Positions 7,953-17,762 are shown, numbered from the stretch's first letter. The stretch is DNA of 64,000 nucleotides from Fodinicurvata sediminis DSM 21159 (GCF_000420625.1 NZ_ATVH01000018.1:124001-188000); one strand, 5' to 3'. The notes: generated by a model from the letters alone, not told the origin. Numbers and translations are program-made.

Positions 7953-9536
7953 GTGAAGACCCCTTTTTTTGCACTGGCTATGGTGGGTGCTTTCAAGCGG
8001 TTGAGCGGGCTGAGATATCTCCTGAAGGGCTTTCTGGGAGAGGAAAGAGCCGCCGTTGCGGTCTTTCTGGCATTGCTCATGATTCCCTTGACGGTTTTTG
8101 CGTTTCTGGGAGTCGATGCAGCTCGTGCTTACATGACCTATGCACGCCTGTCACATGCGGTCGACGGGGCGGCTTTGGCCGGTGCGCGCAGCTATGACCA
8201 GGGCAATCGTGACCAGGTTGCCGAAGCGTTCCTGAAGGCGAATTTTTCCGAGGAGAACGGGATAACCCTTACAGGTTATCAGTTCGATCCCTTGGGGGAT
8301 TCGGCAAGCTATCGTGTATCAGCCCAGGCAGAGGTGTCGACCGTGATGGCTGGCCTGGTGGGGTATGACAGCTTTCCGCTGGAGGTCTCAGCTACGGTCG
8401 AGCGCAGGCTGGACGGCGTGGAACTCGCCCTGGTTCTGGATGTCACCGGTGCCATGGGGCGTGGCCCTGGATCCAAGCTTTATCAGATGAGGGCGGCAGC
8501 TCTGCAGTTCACGGCCCTTCTGGCGAAAGACAACGGAGATTTTCCAGAGAATCTCTTTGTCAGTTTGGTGCCCTACACGGCAACCGTGAACATCGGGCCG
8601 GAGAATGATGACTGGATCAGGCCGGGACAGGGCAACAACAACGCGGATTTCGGGGCAAAGGAGTGGGCCGGTTGCGTGGAGGCCAGATCGATGGATGAGA
8701 ATGGGCCCACCCCATTACCTCTCGATCTGGACGAGGAACCTCCTTCGAATCCTTCCCGTCAGTTCAACTATTTTCTCTGGCCGTCGACAGAGGATGATAT
8801 GTACATGGAAGATGACGAACGCGTTCCAGGGGATAACGATTGGGGCGATCGCCATACATGGTCTTCCTACAACCTACCTTTAGAGCACGAGGATGATGCA
8901 ACCGGCCCAAACCTAGGGTGCCCTCAACCCATCTTGCCTCTCTCAAATGACCGTACCACCATAGATTTACGATTGAATGATCTGGAGTCCCTCTACCGTG
9001 GCGGACGCTTTATGTCTGTCGGCATGGCTTGGGGATGGCGCACATTATCACCTGAATGGCGATCCTATTGGGATGTCACTTCGCCTGGCAGTTTGGTTCC
9101 ACACGGCTATGACGAAAACGGTACTCTGAAGACCATCATTCTGCTGAGCGATGGTGTAAACCATTGGTATGACTGGTCTTTGGGCGCGCCAGGAGTGCCT
9201 CTGACAGTATCTCCTGACAGATTCGATGCTGACTATACAGCCTATGGCCGTCTCTCCGACGAGCGCTTGATTTCAGGTCTCAACGACGTGGCAAAAGCAC
9301 TTGCCGAGGATGAACTCGATGAGCGTATGCTACGTGTCTGCGGGGCTGCAATCCAGAAAGGTATCCGTATTTATGGCGTTACCTTCGGAAGTGATGTGAC
9401 CAGTGAGGCCCGGCAGTTGCTGGAGGCCTGTGCCTCCAGCTCAGACTATTACTTCCATGCCGATAATCAGGAGAAATTGGAGCAGGTTTTCACCGTGATT
9501 AGCCAGGACCTGCACAACCTCAGGATCGTGCAATGA
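7953..9536 (+). CDS. tadG: TadG-like pilus protein with von Willebrand factor A domain
   Basis: 527 residues from GTG 7953, preceded by a strong GGGGGAGAGG ribosome site. After a basic N-terminus there is one TM helix (about residues 33-55) in the typical Tad-G context (ERAAVAVFLALL, then GVDAARAY and AVDGAALAGAR). A large extracytoplasmic vWA domain follows (about 150-520), opening with the MIDAS-like LVLDVTGAMG and ending with a region containing CGAAIQKGIRIYGVTFG. TadG proteins are thought to act at the cell surface in pilus assembly or adhesion. Placement directly after flp and before the prepilin peptidase is less usual than a position with TadE/F, which here lie 10 kb away on the other strand. 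Confidence 0.85.
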   Translation: MKTPFFALAMVGAFKRLSGLRYLLKGFLGEERAAVAVFLALLMIPLTVFAFLGVDAARAYMTYARLSHAVDGAALAGARSYDQGNRDQVAEAFLKANFSEENGITLTGYQFDPLGDSASYRVSAQAEVSTVMAGLVGYDSFPLEVSATVERRLDGVELALVLDVTGAMGRGPGSKLYQMRAAALQFTALLAKDNGDFPENLFVSLVPYTATVNIGPENDDWIRPGQGNNNADFGAKEWAGCVEARSMDENGPTPLPLDLDEEPPSNPSRQFNYFLWPSTEDDMYMEDDERVPGDNDWGDRHTWSSYNLPLEHEDDATGPNLGCPQPILPLSNDRTTIDLRLNDLESLYRGGRFMSVGMAWGWRTLSPEWRSYWDVTSPGSLVPHGYDENGTLKTIILLSDGVNHWYDWSLGAPGVPLTVSPDRFDADYTAYGRLSDERLISGLNDVAKALAEDELDERMLRVCGAAIQKGIRIYGVTFGSDVTSEARQLLEACASSSDYYFHADNQEKLEQVFTVISQDLHNLRIVQ

Positions 9537-9579
9537 GCAGGCATATAGCTGCTGTGTTTGGACAGGCTCGGAGGAAACG

Positions 9580-10104
9580 TTGACGCTCCTCCTGATCTCA
9601 CTGGCCTGTATCGGCCTACTGATCACGGCCGCCTGGTACGATTTCTCAAGCCGTACGATTCCCAACAAGGTCAGTCTGGCCATCCTGTTTCTTGCCTGTC
9701 TTCGCTTTCTGATCACGGGCAATGATCCCCTGGTTCCGCTCGGGATCAGCTTGTTGGTTCTTTGTGTGGGGTTTCTGCTTTACCTGGGCCGGCTGCTTGG
9801 CGCCGGCGATACGAAGCTCATGGCTGCCCTATCGCTGTTTCTGGAACCGGCCGCCATGCCGGGCTTTCTGGTGATCACTGCACTGTCCGGTGGTCTATTG
9901 GCCCTCTTTACGGTTTTGAAAGAGGTGTCTGTCAAACTGGGCCTTGATGCGACATCTGCATCCGCCCTGAAGCAGAGAGCCGATACTGGAAGGACTTCAG
10001 GCGATCTTCCGTATGGTGTTGCCATTGCTGCAGGCGGTGTCTTTGCCGTCTTCAGCTCTGAGCCTGGGATTTATGAATGGTTTTGCGCCACTTTCTTTTC
10101 TTGA
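9580..10104 (+). CDS. cpaA: CpaA/TadV prepilin peptidase (A24 family)
   Basis: 174 residues from TTG 9580, with GAGGAA just upstream. It is a small polytopic membrane protein containing both catalytic aspartates of A24 aspartic prepilin peptidases: the first in WYDFSSRTIPN near the N-terminus and the second in the GAGDTKL motif. It lacks the methyltransferase half found in PilD, as is normal for TadV/CpaA. It should remove the leader peptides of Flp and of the TadE-like pseudopilins at the inner membrane. Its 3' end overlaps cpaB by 28 bases, consistent with translational coupling. Confidence 0.92.
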   Translation: MTLLLISLACIGLLITAAWYDFSSRTIPNKVSLAILFLACLRFLITGNDPLVPLGISLLVLCVGFLLYLGRLLGAGDTKLMAALSLFLEPAAMPGFLVITALSGGLLALFTVLKEVSVKLGLDATSASALKQRADTGRTSGDLPYGVAIAAGGVFAVFSSEPGIYEWFCATFFS

Positions 10105-11039
10105 TGATCGCCCTCGTTGCTTCGGCAGCGGTGGGACTGCTCGTCTTCAAGTTGGTTGAAGGGCGTGAAACGGCTGCGATTCCGCATGGCGGGCAAGCCA
10201 CTGTGCAGCAGCAGGCCTACGCGCGTGTGGAGGTTCTGACAGCCGCCAAGGAGTTGGTGGTGGGAGATTTCATCGCTTCCGAAGATATGGCGTGGGTCAC
10301 TTGGCCCGCAGATGCGGTGATAGATGGCATGGTCGTAAGAGATGATGCTGACGAAACGACGGTCATTGGCTCTGTCGTGCGTCGGGCAACAAGTGAGGGG
10401 GAACCTCTGGTTCGACGTGCGTTTCTCCGCCCTGGCGATGGCGGCTTTCTCTCAGCGGTCCTGAGTCCGGGAAAACGTGCTGTTACGGTCAATGTGAATA
10501 GCTCTTCCGGAAATGCCGGGTTCGTGTTGCCAGGGGATCTCGTGGATCTTGTCCTGACCCATCGGGTGGACAACGACAATGATGGAACGACACGCCTGGT
10601 TTCGGAAACGCTTCAGCGGGGCTTGAAGGTGCTGGCGATTGACCAATCGCTCGACAGCACGCGAACGGCACAGCCCGCCAAGACGGTCACGCTCGAGGTC
10701 GACAAGCGGCAGGCGGAACATGTCATCCTGGCGGAACAACTGGGGCAAATTACTCTTGTCCTGCAGAGTATAGCCGAAATGCAGGATGGCGATCCTGTTT
10801 CGTCCTCTCTTCGCAAGAATGCCGGCCTGCTTTCTCCACCTTTCTCGGAAGAGCCAGGCGGTTCATGGGATTACGAGGTTTCGCCCGCACTGTCCGGAAG
10901 GGACACCTCTTCACCTTCCACTGTAACGATCCTTCGCGGGAGCGGAACCAGTAAAACTACGTTCGACGCGCCTAGCAGCCAAAAGAACGAGCGGTCGCTG
11001 GACTTCCTCATGCAGGGTAATATGAGAGAATTTGAATGA
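10077..11039 (+). CDS. cpaB: CpaB/RcpC pilus assembly protein
   Basis: 320 residues. An N-terminal TM helix (LRHFLFLMIALVASAAVGLLVF) anchors a periplasmic protein with an SAF-like domain (about residues 45-115, EVLTAAKELVVGDFIASEDM) and an RcpC-type region (about 120-230, SPGKRAVTVNVN and PGDLVDLVLTHRV). CpaB is thought to bind peptidoglycan or to link the secretin to the inner-membrane platform of the Tad machine. It overlaps cpaA upstream and shares an ATGA stop/start with cpaC downstream. Confidence 0.9.
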   Translation: MVLRHFLFLMIALVASAAVGLLVFKLVEGRETAAIPHGGQATVQQQAYARVEVLTAAKELVVGDFIASEDMAWVTWPADAVIDGMVVRDDADETTVIGSVVRRATSEGEPLVRRAFLRPGDGGFLSAVLSPGKRAVTVNVNSSSGNAGFVLPGDLVDLVLTHRVDNDNDGTTRLVSETLQRGLKVLAIDQSLDSTRTAQPAKTVTLEVDKRQAEHVILAEQLGQITLVLQSIAEMQDGDPVSSSLRKNAGLLSPPFSEEPGGSWDYEVSPALSGRDTSSPSTVTILRGSGTSKTTFDAPSSQKNERSLDFLMQGNMREFE

Positions 11040-12427
11040 TGTTGAGCTTCAACAGCTTTGTGGAGAAGTTGATCGCAGGAATCCTGCTTACTCTCCTGCT
11101 TCCTGCTGTCAGTTCCCTGGCGGCCGTGGAGCGGATTTCCCTGGAAGTCAGCGATGGAACCGCCATCGAGCTGAGCGAGCCTGCTGTCGAGGTCTTTGTC
11201 GCGGATCCAGACATCGCGGATGTCCAGATCAACTCCCCTAACATCATCTACGTCTTCGGAAAAAGAGCCGGAACGACACGTTTGTTCGTATTGGGGGAGG
11301 AAGGTGGAACTCTCAAGGACTACGAGCTGACAATCTCCCCGAACCTGAATCGCCTGAACGCTACGCTCAAGCGCCTTCTGCCTGAAGAGGCGGTCGAGCT
11401 GCATGCAGTGGACGACGGTGTGGCCATCCAAGGGGAGGTGTCCACGGGGAAGGCGGCCTCCGACATCATGAGCCTGGTCAGCGGTACCATGGGCGACGAA
11501 GTGCCGGTGATCAATATGATGTCCGTCACAGAGGTCAACCAGATCAATCTCAGGGTCCGCGTCGCCGAGGTTTCCCGCGAAGTGACGGATGAACTGGGGA
11601 TCAATTGGGAGAACTTCGCGAGTTTCGGCAACTTTGGCTTTGGATTGGGGATTGGGCGGGACATCATAAATGATGCAGGCGTCATCACTCGGGCTGCTGG
11701 CGGAGCGGGGAGTGCCAGCGCTTCCTATACCAGCGGGGACATCAACGCCAATGCGATGATCGATGCCCTGCAGCAGGAGAACCTGGTCAGTATCCTTGCC
11801 GAACCCAACCTGACGGCCATGTCAGGTGAATCGGCAAGTTTCCTGGCTGGCGGCGAGTTCCCCATTCCTGTTTCGGCTGAGGAAGACCGGATCAGTATCG
11901 AATTCAAGGAGTTCGGGGTGCGACTGGACTTTACGCCCACACTGATCGGTCGCGAGCGTATCAACCTGCGTGTACGCCCGGAGGTCAGTGAGATTACCAG
12001 CACTGGTGCAGTGGAGATCGAGGGCGTTGCCATTCCAGCCCTGTCGACGCGCAGAGCGGATACCACGGTGACTCTGCAAAGCGGCCAGAGTTTCGTGATT
12101 GCCGGTCTGCTTCAGAACAACATGAGTTCCACGGTCGACAAGTTTCCCGGTTTGGGCGATCTGCCAATTCTGGGTGGGTTGTTTTCATCGCAGAACTTCC
12201 GCCGCAACCAGTCTGAACTGATCATCATCGTCACGCCCTATGTGGTCAAACCGGTTGCCGGCAGCGACCTTCTTTCAACACCGGTTGATGGATTGCGCCA
12301 CGGCAATTCTTTGGAGCGCCTGCTGCAGAACAGAACTGCGCGCAGCAACCTGGGTGCCGGAGATGGCCGACCAACGGGACCAAACGGTTTGCGGCTCAAG
12401 GGCAATGCTGGATTCATTCTGGAATGA
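11036..12427 (+). CDS. cpaC: CpaC/RcpA outer-membrane secretin of the Tad pilus
   Basis: 463 residues with a signal peptide (cleavage expected near SSLAAVERI). An N-terminal pilus/secretin N0-like domain (about 25-110), a BON-like segment (about 105-170) and a C-terminal type II/III secretin domain (about 230-410) are recognisable from VSILAEPNLTAMSGESASFLAGGEFPIPV and the closing RRNQSELIIIVTPYVV. It should form the outer-membrane channel through which the Flp pilus passes. Start ATG 11036 overlaps the cpaB stop (ATGA). Confidence 0.93.
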   Translation: MMLSFNSFVEKLIAGILLTLLLPAVSSLAAVERISLEVSDGTAIELSEPAVEVFVADPDIADVQINSPNIIYVFGKRAGTTRLFVLGEEGGTLKDYELTISPNLNRLNATLKRLLPEEAVELHAVDDGVAIQGEVSTGKAASDIMSLVSGTMGDEVPVINMMSVTEVNQINLRVRVAEVSREVTDELGINWENFASFGNFGFGLGIGRDIINDAGVITRAAGGAGSASASYTSGDINANAMIDALQQENLVSILAEPNLTAMSGESASFLAGGEFPIPVSAEEDRISIEFKEFGVRLDFTPTLIGRERINLRVRPEVSEITSTGAVEIEGVAIPALSTRRADTTVTLQSGQSFVIAGLLQNNMSSTVDKFPGLGDLPILGGLFSSQNFRRNQSELIIIVTPYVVKPVAGSDLLSTPVDGLRHGNSLERLLQNRTARSNLGAGDGRPTGPNGLRLKGNAGFILE

Positions 12428-12438
12428 GAGGCGCCATC

Positions 12439-13044
12439 ATGAAGACTGCATTACCAGTTCTGACCTTGGTCCTTGGCATCGTGCTGCTGGGCTGTACACC
12501 GCGTGTGTCAGACCCGCCCCCAAAAATGGTCTATAAAAATGAGGTGGTTAGCTCGTCGAACGAGTATCGGTTGACTCTGGCCAGTGGGCAGCAAGGCCTG
12601 GATGCCACGGACAGGTGGGAACTGGACGTTATCGCGGGAAAGCTGCTGGATGCGTCCGAAATTGCCGTTTTTGATCGTGCAGCTCCTCATGCTCGGGAAG
12701 AGACGATTGCCCATTTCGAGGAGTTGGGGATCAAGGTGGCGGCTTCAGGATCGTTACGAACAGGCGACCCAGGCTATCCTGAAGTGATTGTGCAGGCCGC
12801 GAGCTATGCGGTCATACCGCCTGAGTGCGGTGATTGGACAAATCCCGGTGGAAGCGGACACAACATGGCATCTCTGTCGAACCTTGGGTGCTCCAACGAA
12901 CGTGCGCTCGGACTCATGGTTGCAGATCCGAAGGATCTCGCCTCTCCAGCAAGAAATCCGGAAGCGACAGGCAGTGAGCATGCCCTGGGGGCAATCGAAC
13001 GCTATCGCTCTGGGGAGTTGAAACCCTTCCCCATAAGTGAGTGA
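12439..13044 (+). CDS. cpaD: CpaD-family pilus assembly lipoprotein
   Basis: 201 residues from ATG 12439, chosen for the GAGAGG site seven bases upstream; an ATG at 12424 overlapping the cpaC stop is the alternative. It has a lipoprotein signal ending in LVLGIVLLGC, so the mature protein is lipidated. The later segment with cysteine (PPECGDWTNP, GHNMASLSNLGCSNERALGLMVADPKDL) is the hallmark of CpaD. The N-terminal half shows an OmpA-like flavour. CpaD probably pilots or stabilises the CpaC secretin in the outer membrane. Confidence 0.88.
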   Translation: MKTALPVLTLVLGIVLLGCTPRVSDPPPKMVYKNEVVSSSNEYRLTLASGQQGLDATDRWELDVIAGKLLDASEIAVFDRAAPHAREETIAHFEELGIKVAASGSLRTGDPGYPEVIVQAASYAVIPPECGDWTNPGGSGHNMASLSNLGCSNERALGLMVADPKDLASPARNPEATGSEHALGAIERYRSGELKPFPISE

Positions 13045-13048
13045 TGGC

Positions 13049-14278
13049 ATGTCCTTATTGAAGCCTCTGGACAAGACTGAACGGGTAGAGACGGAGGCGG
13101 TCGAGGAAGGCCGTCTCGAGTTCATGGCGTTCGCCACCGATACCGAGTCCGAGAAACTGATAGGGATTGTGGCGCAACAGCTTCTGATCCAGCACCCTCA
13201 TATTGAACGTGGAGATATTTCCACGGCTATAGAGACAGTAGAGCGGACACGTTCGCCACGTTATCTGGTCGTGGACCTATCGAATTCCGAAAGTCCCATG
13301 GAGGAGATCAATAACCTGGCCGATATATGCGAGCCGGGTGTGAAGGTGGTTGCCATTGGCGACCAGAATGATGTGGGGCTGTATCGAAACCTCATGCGCG
13401 CCGGTGTCAGCGATTACCTGTTGAAACCGCTCGATTCCAGCGCTTTGCACAAGGCACTCGTGAATTCCGCGGAAGAAAGCGAAGGCAAGATTGGCAACAC
13501 ACTGGCGCACTTGACGGTCTTCATGGGCGTGCGCGGTGGTGTCGGCACTTCGACAGTTGCTTCGAACATCGCCTACCACAGTGCTACGCAGAACAATCTG
13601 CGTACAGCATTGTTGGATCTGGATCTTCAGACAGGTGTTTCTTCCTTGCTGTTGGATACCGATCCTGTGGCGGGATTGCTGGAAACTCTGGAAGATCCCC
13701 GCAGAACAGACAATCAAGTCTTTGAACGACTGGCAAGCAAGCTCGAGGACAAGCTGTTCCTTTTCGGTAGCGAGGCAGCTGTCGAGGGAGGGCTCCCGGT
13801 TAGTTTCCGCGGCTTGGAACCGTTTCTGAAGGAGGTGCGACAGCATTGCCACCTCGTTACCGCCGACGTGCCACGGCATATGTTTTCCACGTGCTCCCAC
13901 CTGCTTCGCTCGGCCTCGACAGTGGTGTTGGTAACGGACCTGAGCCTTGCCGGCCTCCGTGACACTGCCCGCTATGCACGGGCGCTCGAGAACATGCAGT
14001 ATTCCGGGGAGATACTGATGCTCGCAAACAAGGTGAATGAGGTGCATAGCGACCGTATCAAGGAAAAGGACATCAAGGAGCAGTTGGGGCGCAGTCTCGA
14101 TCTCAAGGTTTCCTTCGACATGAAGGCCTGCAGTGAAGCGGAGTTCAATGGAAGGCCCTTGATCTCCGGGACACGCACGATTTCCAGGGAACTGAGGGCC
14201 GTTGCCAACCGCGTCAGTGGTCGCAGCCGTTTCGTGAAAAGAAGCGCTTCACTCCTGGGCCGGCTGATGAGGAGATAG
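13049..14278 (+). CDS. cpaE: CpaE/TadZ localisation ATPase
   Basis: 409 residues from ATG 13049 (a GTG at 13037 is the alternative). An N-terminal receiver-like domain (about residues 25-150) is followed by a ParA/MinD-type ATPase domain (about 160-400) with a deviant P-loop, GVRGGVGTSTVASNIA. In it the usual lysines of K-G-G-x-G-K-T are replaced by Arg and Thr, a known feature of many CpaE/TadZ proteins. LLDLDLQTG is the Walker A-prime region. TadZ/CpaE positions the Tad machine at the pole. It lies directly between cpaD and cpaF. Confidence 0.9.
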   Translation: MSLLKPLDKTERVETEAVEEGRLEFMAFATDTESEKLIGIVAQQLLIQHPHIERGDISTAIETVERTRSPRYLVVDLSNSESPMEEINNLADICEPGVKVVAIGDQNDVGLYRNLMRAGVSDYLLKPLDSSALHKALVNSAEESEGKIGNTLAHLTVFMGVRGGVGTSTVASNIAYHSATQNNLRTALLDLDLQTGVSSLLLDTDPVAGLLETLEDPRRTDNQVFERLASKLEDKLFLFGSEAAVEGGLPVSFRGLEPFLKEVRQHCHLVTADVPRHMFSTCSHLLRSASTVVLVTDLSLAGLRDTARYARALENMQYSGEILMLANKVNEVHSDRIKEKDIKEQLGRSLDLKVSFDMKACSEAEFNGRPLISGTRTISRELRAVANRVSGRSRFVKRSASLLGRLMRR

Positions 14279-14286
14279 ATTGAAAG

Positions 14287-15783
14287 ATGTTTGGCCGGCG
14301 CAAGAATGAGCGGGAGCATATCGCCGACACGCGGCAGCGGACATCGTTTCCGGATGTTGATGCGATAGCGGATCCGATTTCACTCGATAGAGTAAGCGGG
14401 GAAGTAGGGGGACAGGGTGGCCCCGCTCAGTCCTCCTATGGAATGTTCTCCTCCGATCCGCACAGAGTGGATGAGCCTGATACGAATGCCCAGGTGGAGC
14501 AGGTCACCATCGAAGGCCGTCACTCCACACGATTGAAAGACGTAAGGGAGAGCATCGGGAAAAAGATATACCAATCCATAGATTTCGATGCCGCCGTCAA
14601 GCTCGACAGGGAGGAACTGTCTCACGAGGTTGCCAAACTGGTGGCAGAGATCTCATTGGTGGACGGTTATCGACTTACGGCGGCAGAACAAAAGGAGGTG
14701 GCGAGCGCTTTGGTCGATGACATGATCGGCCTGGGCCCCCTGGAGGATCTGCTGGAAGACGAGTCTGTAACTGACATCATGGTGAACGGTCCCTCGCAGG
14801 TTTACGTCGAGCGCAATGGAAAACTTGCCATGACCTCGGTCACCTTTCGTGACACGGCTCATGTGACAGCAATCGCTCAGAGAATAGCCCACGGTATTGG
14901 GCGCCACGTCGATGAATCCAGCCCGATGGTGGATGCACGCCTGGCGGATGGCAGTCGCGTCAACATCATCCTCCCCCCCTTGGCCGTTGATGGCTGCTCA
15001 ATTTCCATACGCAAGTTTGCGCGGAGAAAGATCACCCTGGAAGACATGATCCGTCAGGAGAATGTCTCCGAAAAGTTGGCGAAACTTCTGCAAGTCGCGG
15101 CGGCCTGTCGTCTCAACATAATTGTCTCGGGCGGGACAGGTTCCGGCAAGACCACGTTGCTCAATGCCCTTTCCCGATTGATAGATCCGCGCGAACGTAT
15201 CGTGACGATCGAGGATGCCGCCGAGATCCAGCTCCAGCAACCGCATGTCGTGCGCCTTGAAACGCGACCTCCGAATATCGAGGGACGGGGGGCGGTCACC
15301 ATGCGCGCACTGCTCAAGAATTCGCTGCGTATGCGCCCTGATCGAATCATTGTGGGTGAGGTTCGCGGTGAAGAGACCCTGGATATGCTCCAGGCCATGA
15401 ACACGGGGCATGACGGTTCCATGTCCACCGTACATGCAAACTCGGCGCAGGATGCTTTGAGCCGTATAGAGAACATGGTCCTCTCTTCCGGAGTAGAGCT
15501 GCCCAGCCGTGCCATTCGTACACAGATTGCAAGTGCCGTCGATATCATTATCCAGATTGAACGCATGCGTGATGGCAAGAGGCGGGTCACGAATGTCTCG
15601 GAGCTGTTGGGTATTGAGGGTGACGTTATCCTTCTGCAGGAACTTTTCCGCTTCCAGTACGAGGGAGAGGGAAGGGACGGCCAGCTATTGGGACGATTCA
15701 TTTCCAGCGGGGTGCGGCCGAATTTCATCGAGCAGGCCAGTTATTACGGCCAGGAAGAGGCCATGCTGTGGGCGATGGCATGA
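14287..15783 (+). CDS. cpaF: CpaF/TadA pilus assembly ATPase
   Basis: 498 residues. It is a type II/IV secretion-superfamily ATPase with Walker A SGGTGSGKTTL (about residues 280-290), an Asp/Glu-box region, MRPDRIIVGEVRGEE as the Walker B context, and the His box GHDGSMSTVHANS. The first 100 residues are variable and charged, as in other TadA proteins. It powers extension, and possibly retraction, of the Flp pilus from the cytoplasmic face. It starts 8 bases after cpaE and its stop overlaps tadB by ATGA. Confidence 0.95.
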   Translation: MFGRRKNEREHIADTRQRTSFPDVDAIADPISLDRVSGEVGGQGGPAQSSYGMFSSDPHRVDEPDTNAQVEQVTIEGRHSTRLKDVRESIGKKIYQSIDFDAAVKLDREELSHEVAKLVAEISLVDGYRLTAAEQKEVASALVDDMIGLGPLEDLLEDESVTDIMVNGPSQVYVERNGKLAMTSVTFRDTAHVTAIAQRIAHGIGRHVDESSPMVDARLADGSRVNIILPPLAVDGCSISIRKFARRKITLEDMIRQENVSEKLAKLLQVAAACRLNIIVSGGTGSGKTTLLNALSRLIDPRERIVTIEDAAEIQLQQPHVVRLETRPPNIEGRGAVTMRALLKNSLRMRPDRIIVGEVRGEETLDMLQAMNTGHDGSMSTVHANSAQDALSRIENMVLSSGVELPSRAIRTQIASAVDIIIQIERMRDGKRRVTNVSELLGIEGDVILLQELFRFQYEGEGRDGQLLGRFISSGVRPNFIEQASYYGQEEAMLWAMA

Positions 15784-16790
15784 ATGCACCGGTCCTGATA
15801 GCTGCAATCGGATCGCTCGGAACCTTGGGCGTTTTCATCCTGCTGGCGTTTGTTTGGCAATTACTGAGCCTGCCCGAACGACGCCGTCGCCAGCGTCGTT
15901 TGGCGATGATTGGCGGTGTCGAACAGTCCGATGAGGCACAGTCCGATATGTCGCATTCGACAGCGCAGGGCGGCATCAAGCGGCAGGGCAGGTCCGCTCT
16001 TATCGAACGTGCCGAATCGCTGCTCTTCGAGTTCGTGCCACGCGTCTCCCAACTATCCAGGAAGCTGGAAAAAGCGGGGCTCACGATGTCTGCGCCAGCC
16101 TACTTCAGCCTGGTTCTGACGCTGATCACCATCCTGTACCTGGTTCTATGGCAGTTGCTGCCGCTTCCTATAGTCTCCGTGCTTTTGCTGTCCATCTCCG
16201 TGGGGTATGGGCTGCCGCATCTTGTCGTGGCACAGCTATCCGCACGTCGCCAGAAGATGATCCTGGCACAACTGCCCGACGTTCTGGATATGCTCGTGCG
16301 CTCCATCAGGGCAGGACTGCCACTGACCCAGAGCCTCCTGGAGGTTGGCAGGCAGGTGGACGATCCGCTTGGACTTGAATTGAGATCTATTGCTCGCCAG
16401 GCGAAGTTGGGCGTGCCATTGGAAGAGGCCCTGGTTGCGGTTGCGGATAAAGTGGACATACAGGAATTCCACTTCCTGGTGACAAGCCTGGCCCTGCAAC
16501 AGAAAACAGGCGGGAGCTTGTCGGAAACTCTTGGCAACCTGTCGGACCTCTTGCGTCAACGCCATCAGGTTCGGAAGAAAGTAAAGGCACTGTCGTCGGA
16601 AGCGCGTAGCTCCGCATATCTGATAGGGGCCCTGCCGGTGGTCCTGTTGGGAGGGTTGACCCTGCTCAATCCGGAATATCTTCGGCCTCTTCTGGATACT
16701 GAGGTCGGAAACCTGCTGCTGGTTCTGGGAGGCGTGGGAATTCTGAGTGGAGCCTTCGTCATGTGGCGCATGATGCGGTTCGATATATGA
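15780..16790 (+). CDS. tadB: TadB inner-membrane platform protein
   Basis: 336 residues from ATG 15780, which overlaps the cpaF stop (ATGA); a GTG at 15768 is a less likely start. An N-terminal TM helix is followed by two further hydrophobic segments and a T2SSF (GspF-like) domain (about 165-290), including LPDVLDMLVRSIRAGLPLTQSL and a C-terminal TM pair. TadB and TadC form the membrane platform on which the CpaF ATPase works. Confidence 0.92.
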   Translation: MNAPVLIAAIGSLGTLGVFILLAFVWQLLSLPERRRRQRRLAMIGGVEQSDEAQSDMSHSTAQGGIKRQGRSALIERAESLLFEFVPRVSQLSRKLEKAGLTMSAPAYFSLVLTLITILYLVLWQLLPLPIVSVLLLSISVGYGLPHLVVAQLSARRQKMILAQLPDVLDMLVRSIRAGLPLTQSLLEVGRQVDDPLGLELRSIARQAKLGVPLEEALVAVADKVDIQEFHFLVTSLALQQKTGGSLSETLGNLSDLLRQRHQVRKKVKALSSEARSSAYLIGALPVVLLGGLTLLNPEYLRPLLDTEVGNLLLVLGGVGILSGAFVMWRMMRFDI

Positions 16791-16802
16791 GCGGACAAGC
16801 CG

Positions 16803-17762
16803 ATGCCTGACAGTGTAACACTCGCCGTGGTCGTCAGCTCTATAACCGCATTCATAGCGGTGGTGAGTACCTGTTACCTTTTGCTGCGCTTCGAGCGGCG
16901 CAAGAGACTCATACGCGTGCTGGGTCGCCATCAGGAGGACCGGCGGGCGTGGGGTCGAACTGAAGCTCGTTCGAGAAAGCGGAAACGCCATTGGAGTCCG
17001 TTAAAGGCGATTGCCCTTCTCGGCCAGCATATCCAACGCGTCAGACTGGTGGGAAACGACCAGTCCGAGAAAATACGCATGACGCTTGTGCAGGCAGGTT
17101 ACCGATCTCGCGAAGCCTTCATCATTTATCTTGCCCTCAAACTACTGCTCCCCATTTTTGGGGCCGTGATTGCTTTGACGATCATCCTGAGCAGCGAAGG
17201 CCTGGGAGAAAACCTGCTGTACAGCTTCGTCGGCGTCGCCGGAACGGCACTGATCCTCTCCTACTTACCTGATCTTTTGCTCAGAAAGATAACGGAATCC
17301 CGACGCCAGAAGCTGCGCAAGGGCCTGCCGGATGCCCTCGACCTGTTGGTGGTATGCGCTGAAGCAGGCTTAGGCCTGGATGCCGCCTTGAAGAAGGCCG
17401 CTGAAGACTTCGTCAAGACCAACCCGGTAACAGCCGATGAACTGGCGCTTCTGAATGCGGAACTGGTTTTCTACCAGAGCCGGGAGGAAGCGCTGGCGAA
17501 TTTCTCGAAACGCATCAACATCCCCCTTGCAACGAGCGTGGTTCTGACCCTCACTCAGGCAGAGAGATACGGTACCCCCCTGTCAAAGGCCCTGCGGACT
17601 CTGGCAGCGGAATTCCGGCGCGAGCGACTGACAGCAGCTGAACAGAAGGCCGGACGTTTGCCGGCCATCATGACACTGCCTTTGGTGGCGTTCATTCTCC
17701 CGGCACTGTTTATCGTCATCCTGGGGCCGGCAATCCTGAGTGCTTTGAACCTGATGCCTTAA
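16803..17762 (+). CDS. tadC: TadC inner-membrane platform protein
   Basis: 319 residues, ATG 16803. Same T2SSF fold as TadB: an N-terminal TM helix, a basic cytoplasmic segment, two TM helices (about 110-160), the LPDALDLLVVCAEAGLGLDA motif of the platform domain, and a C-terminal TM helix (LPLVAFILPALFIVILGPAIL). It pairs with TadB. It is the last plus-strand gene of the Tad operon and converges with tadD on the other strand across a 29-base gap. Confidence 0.92.
   Translation: MPDSVTLAVVVSSITAFIAVVSTCYLLLRFERRKRLIRVLGRHQEDRRAWGRTEARSRKRKRHWSPLKAIALLGQHIQRVRLVGNDQSEKIRMTLVQAGYRSREAFIIYLALKLLLPIFGAVIALTIILSSEGLGENLLYSFVGVAGTALILSYLPDLLLRKITESRRQKLRKGLPDALDLLVVCAEAGLGLDAALKKAAEDFVKTNPVTADELALLNAELVFYQSREEALANFSKRINIPLATSVVLTLTQAERYGTPLSKALRTLAAEFRRERLTAAEQKAGRLPAIMTLPLVAFILPALFIVILGPAILSALNLMP

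Noticed and set aside
13540-13590. CpaE P-loop lacking both Walker lysines
   Set aside because: Deviant P-loops are a known property of many CpaE/TadZ proteins, so this is not a loss of function specific to this genome.
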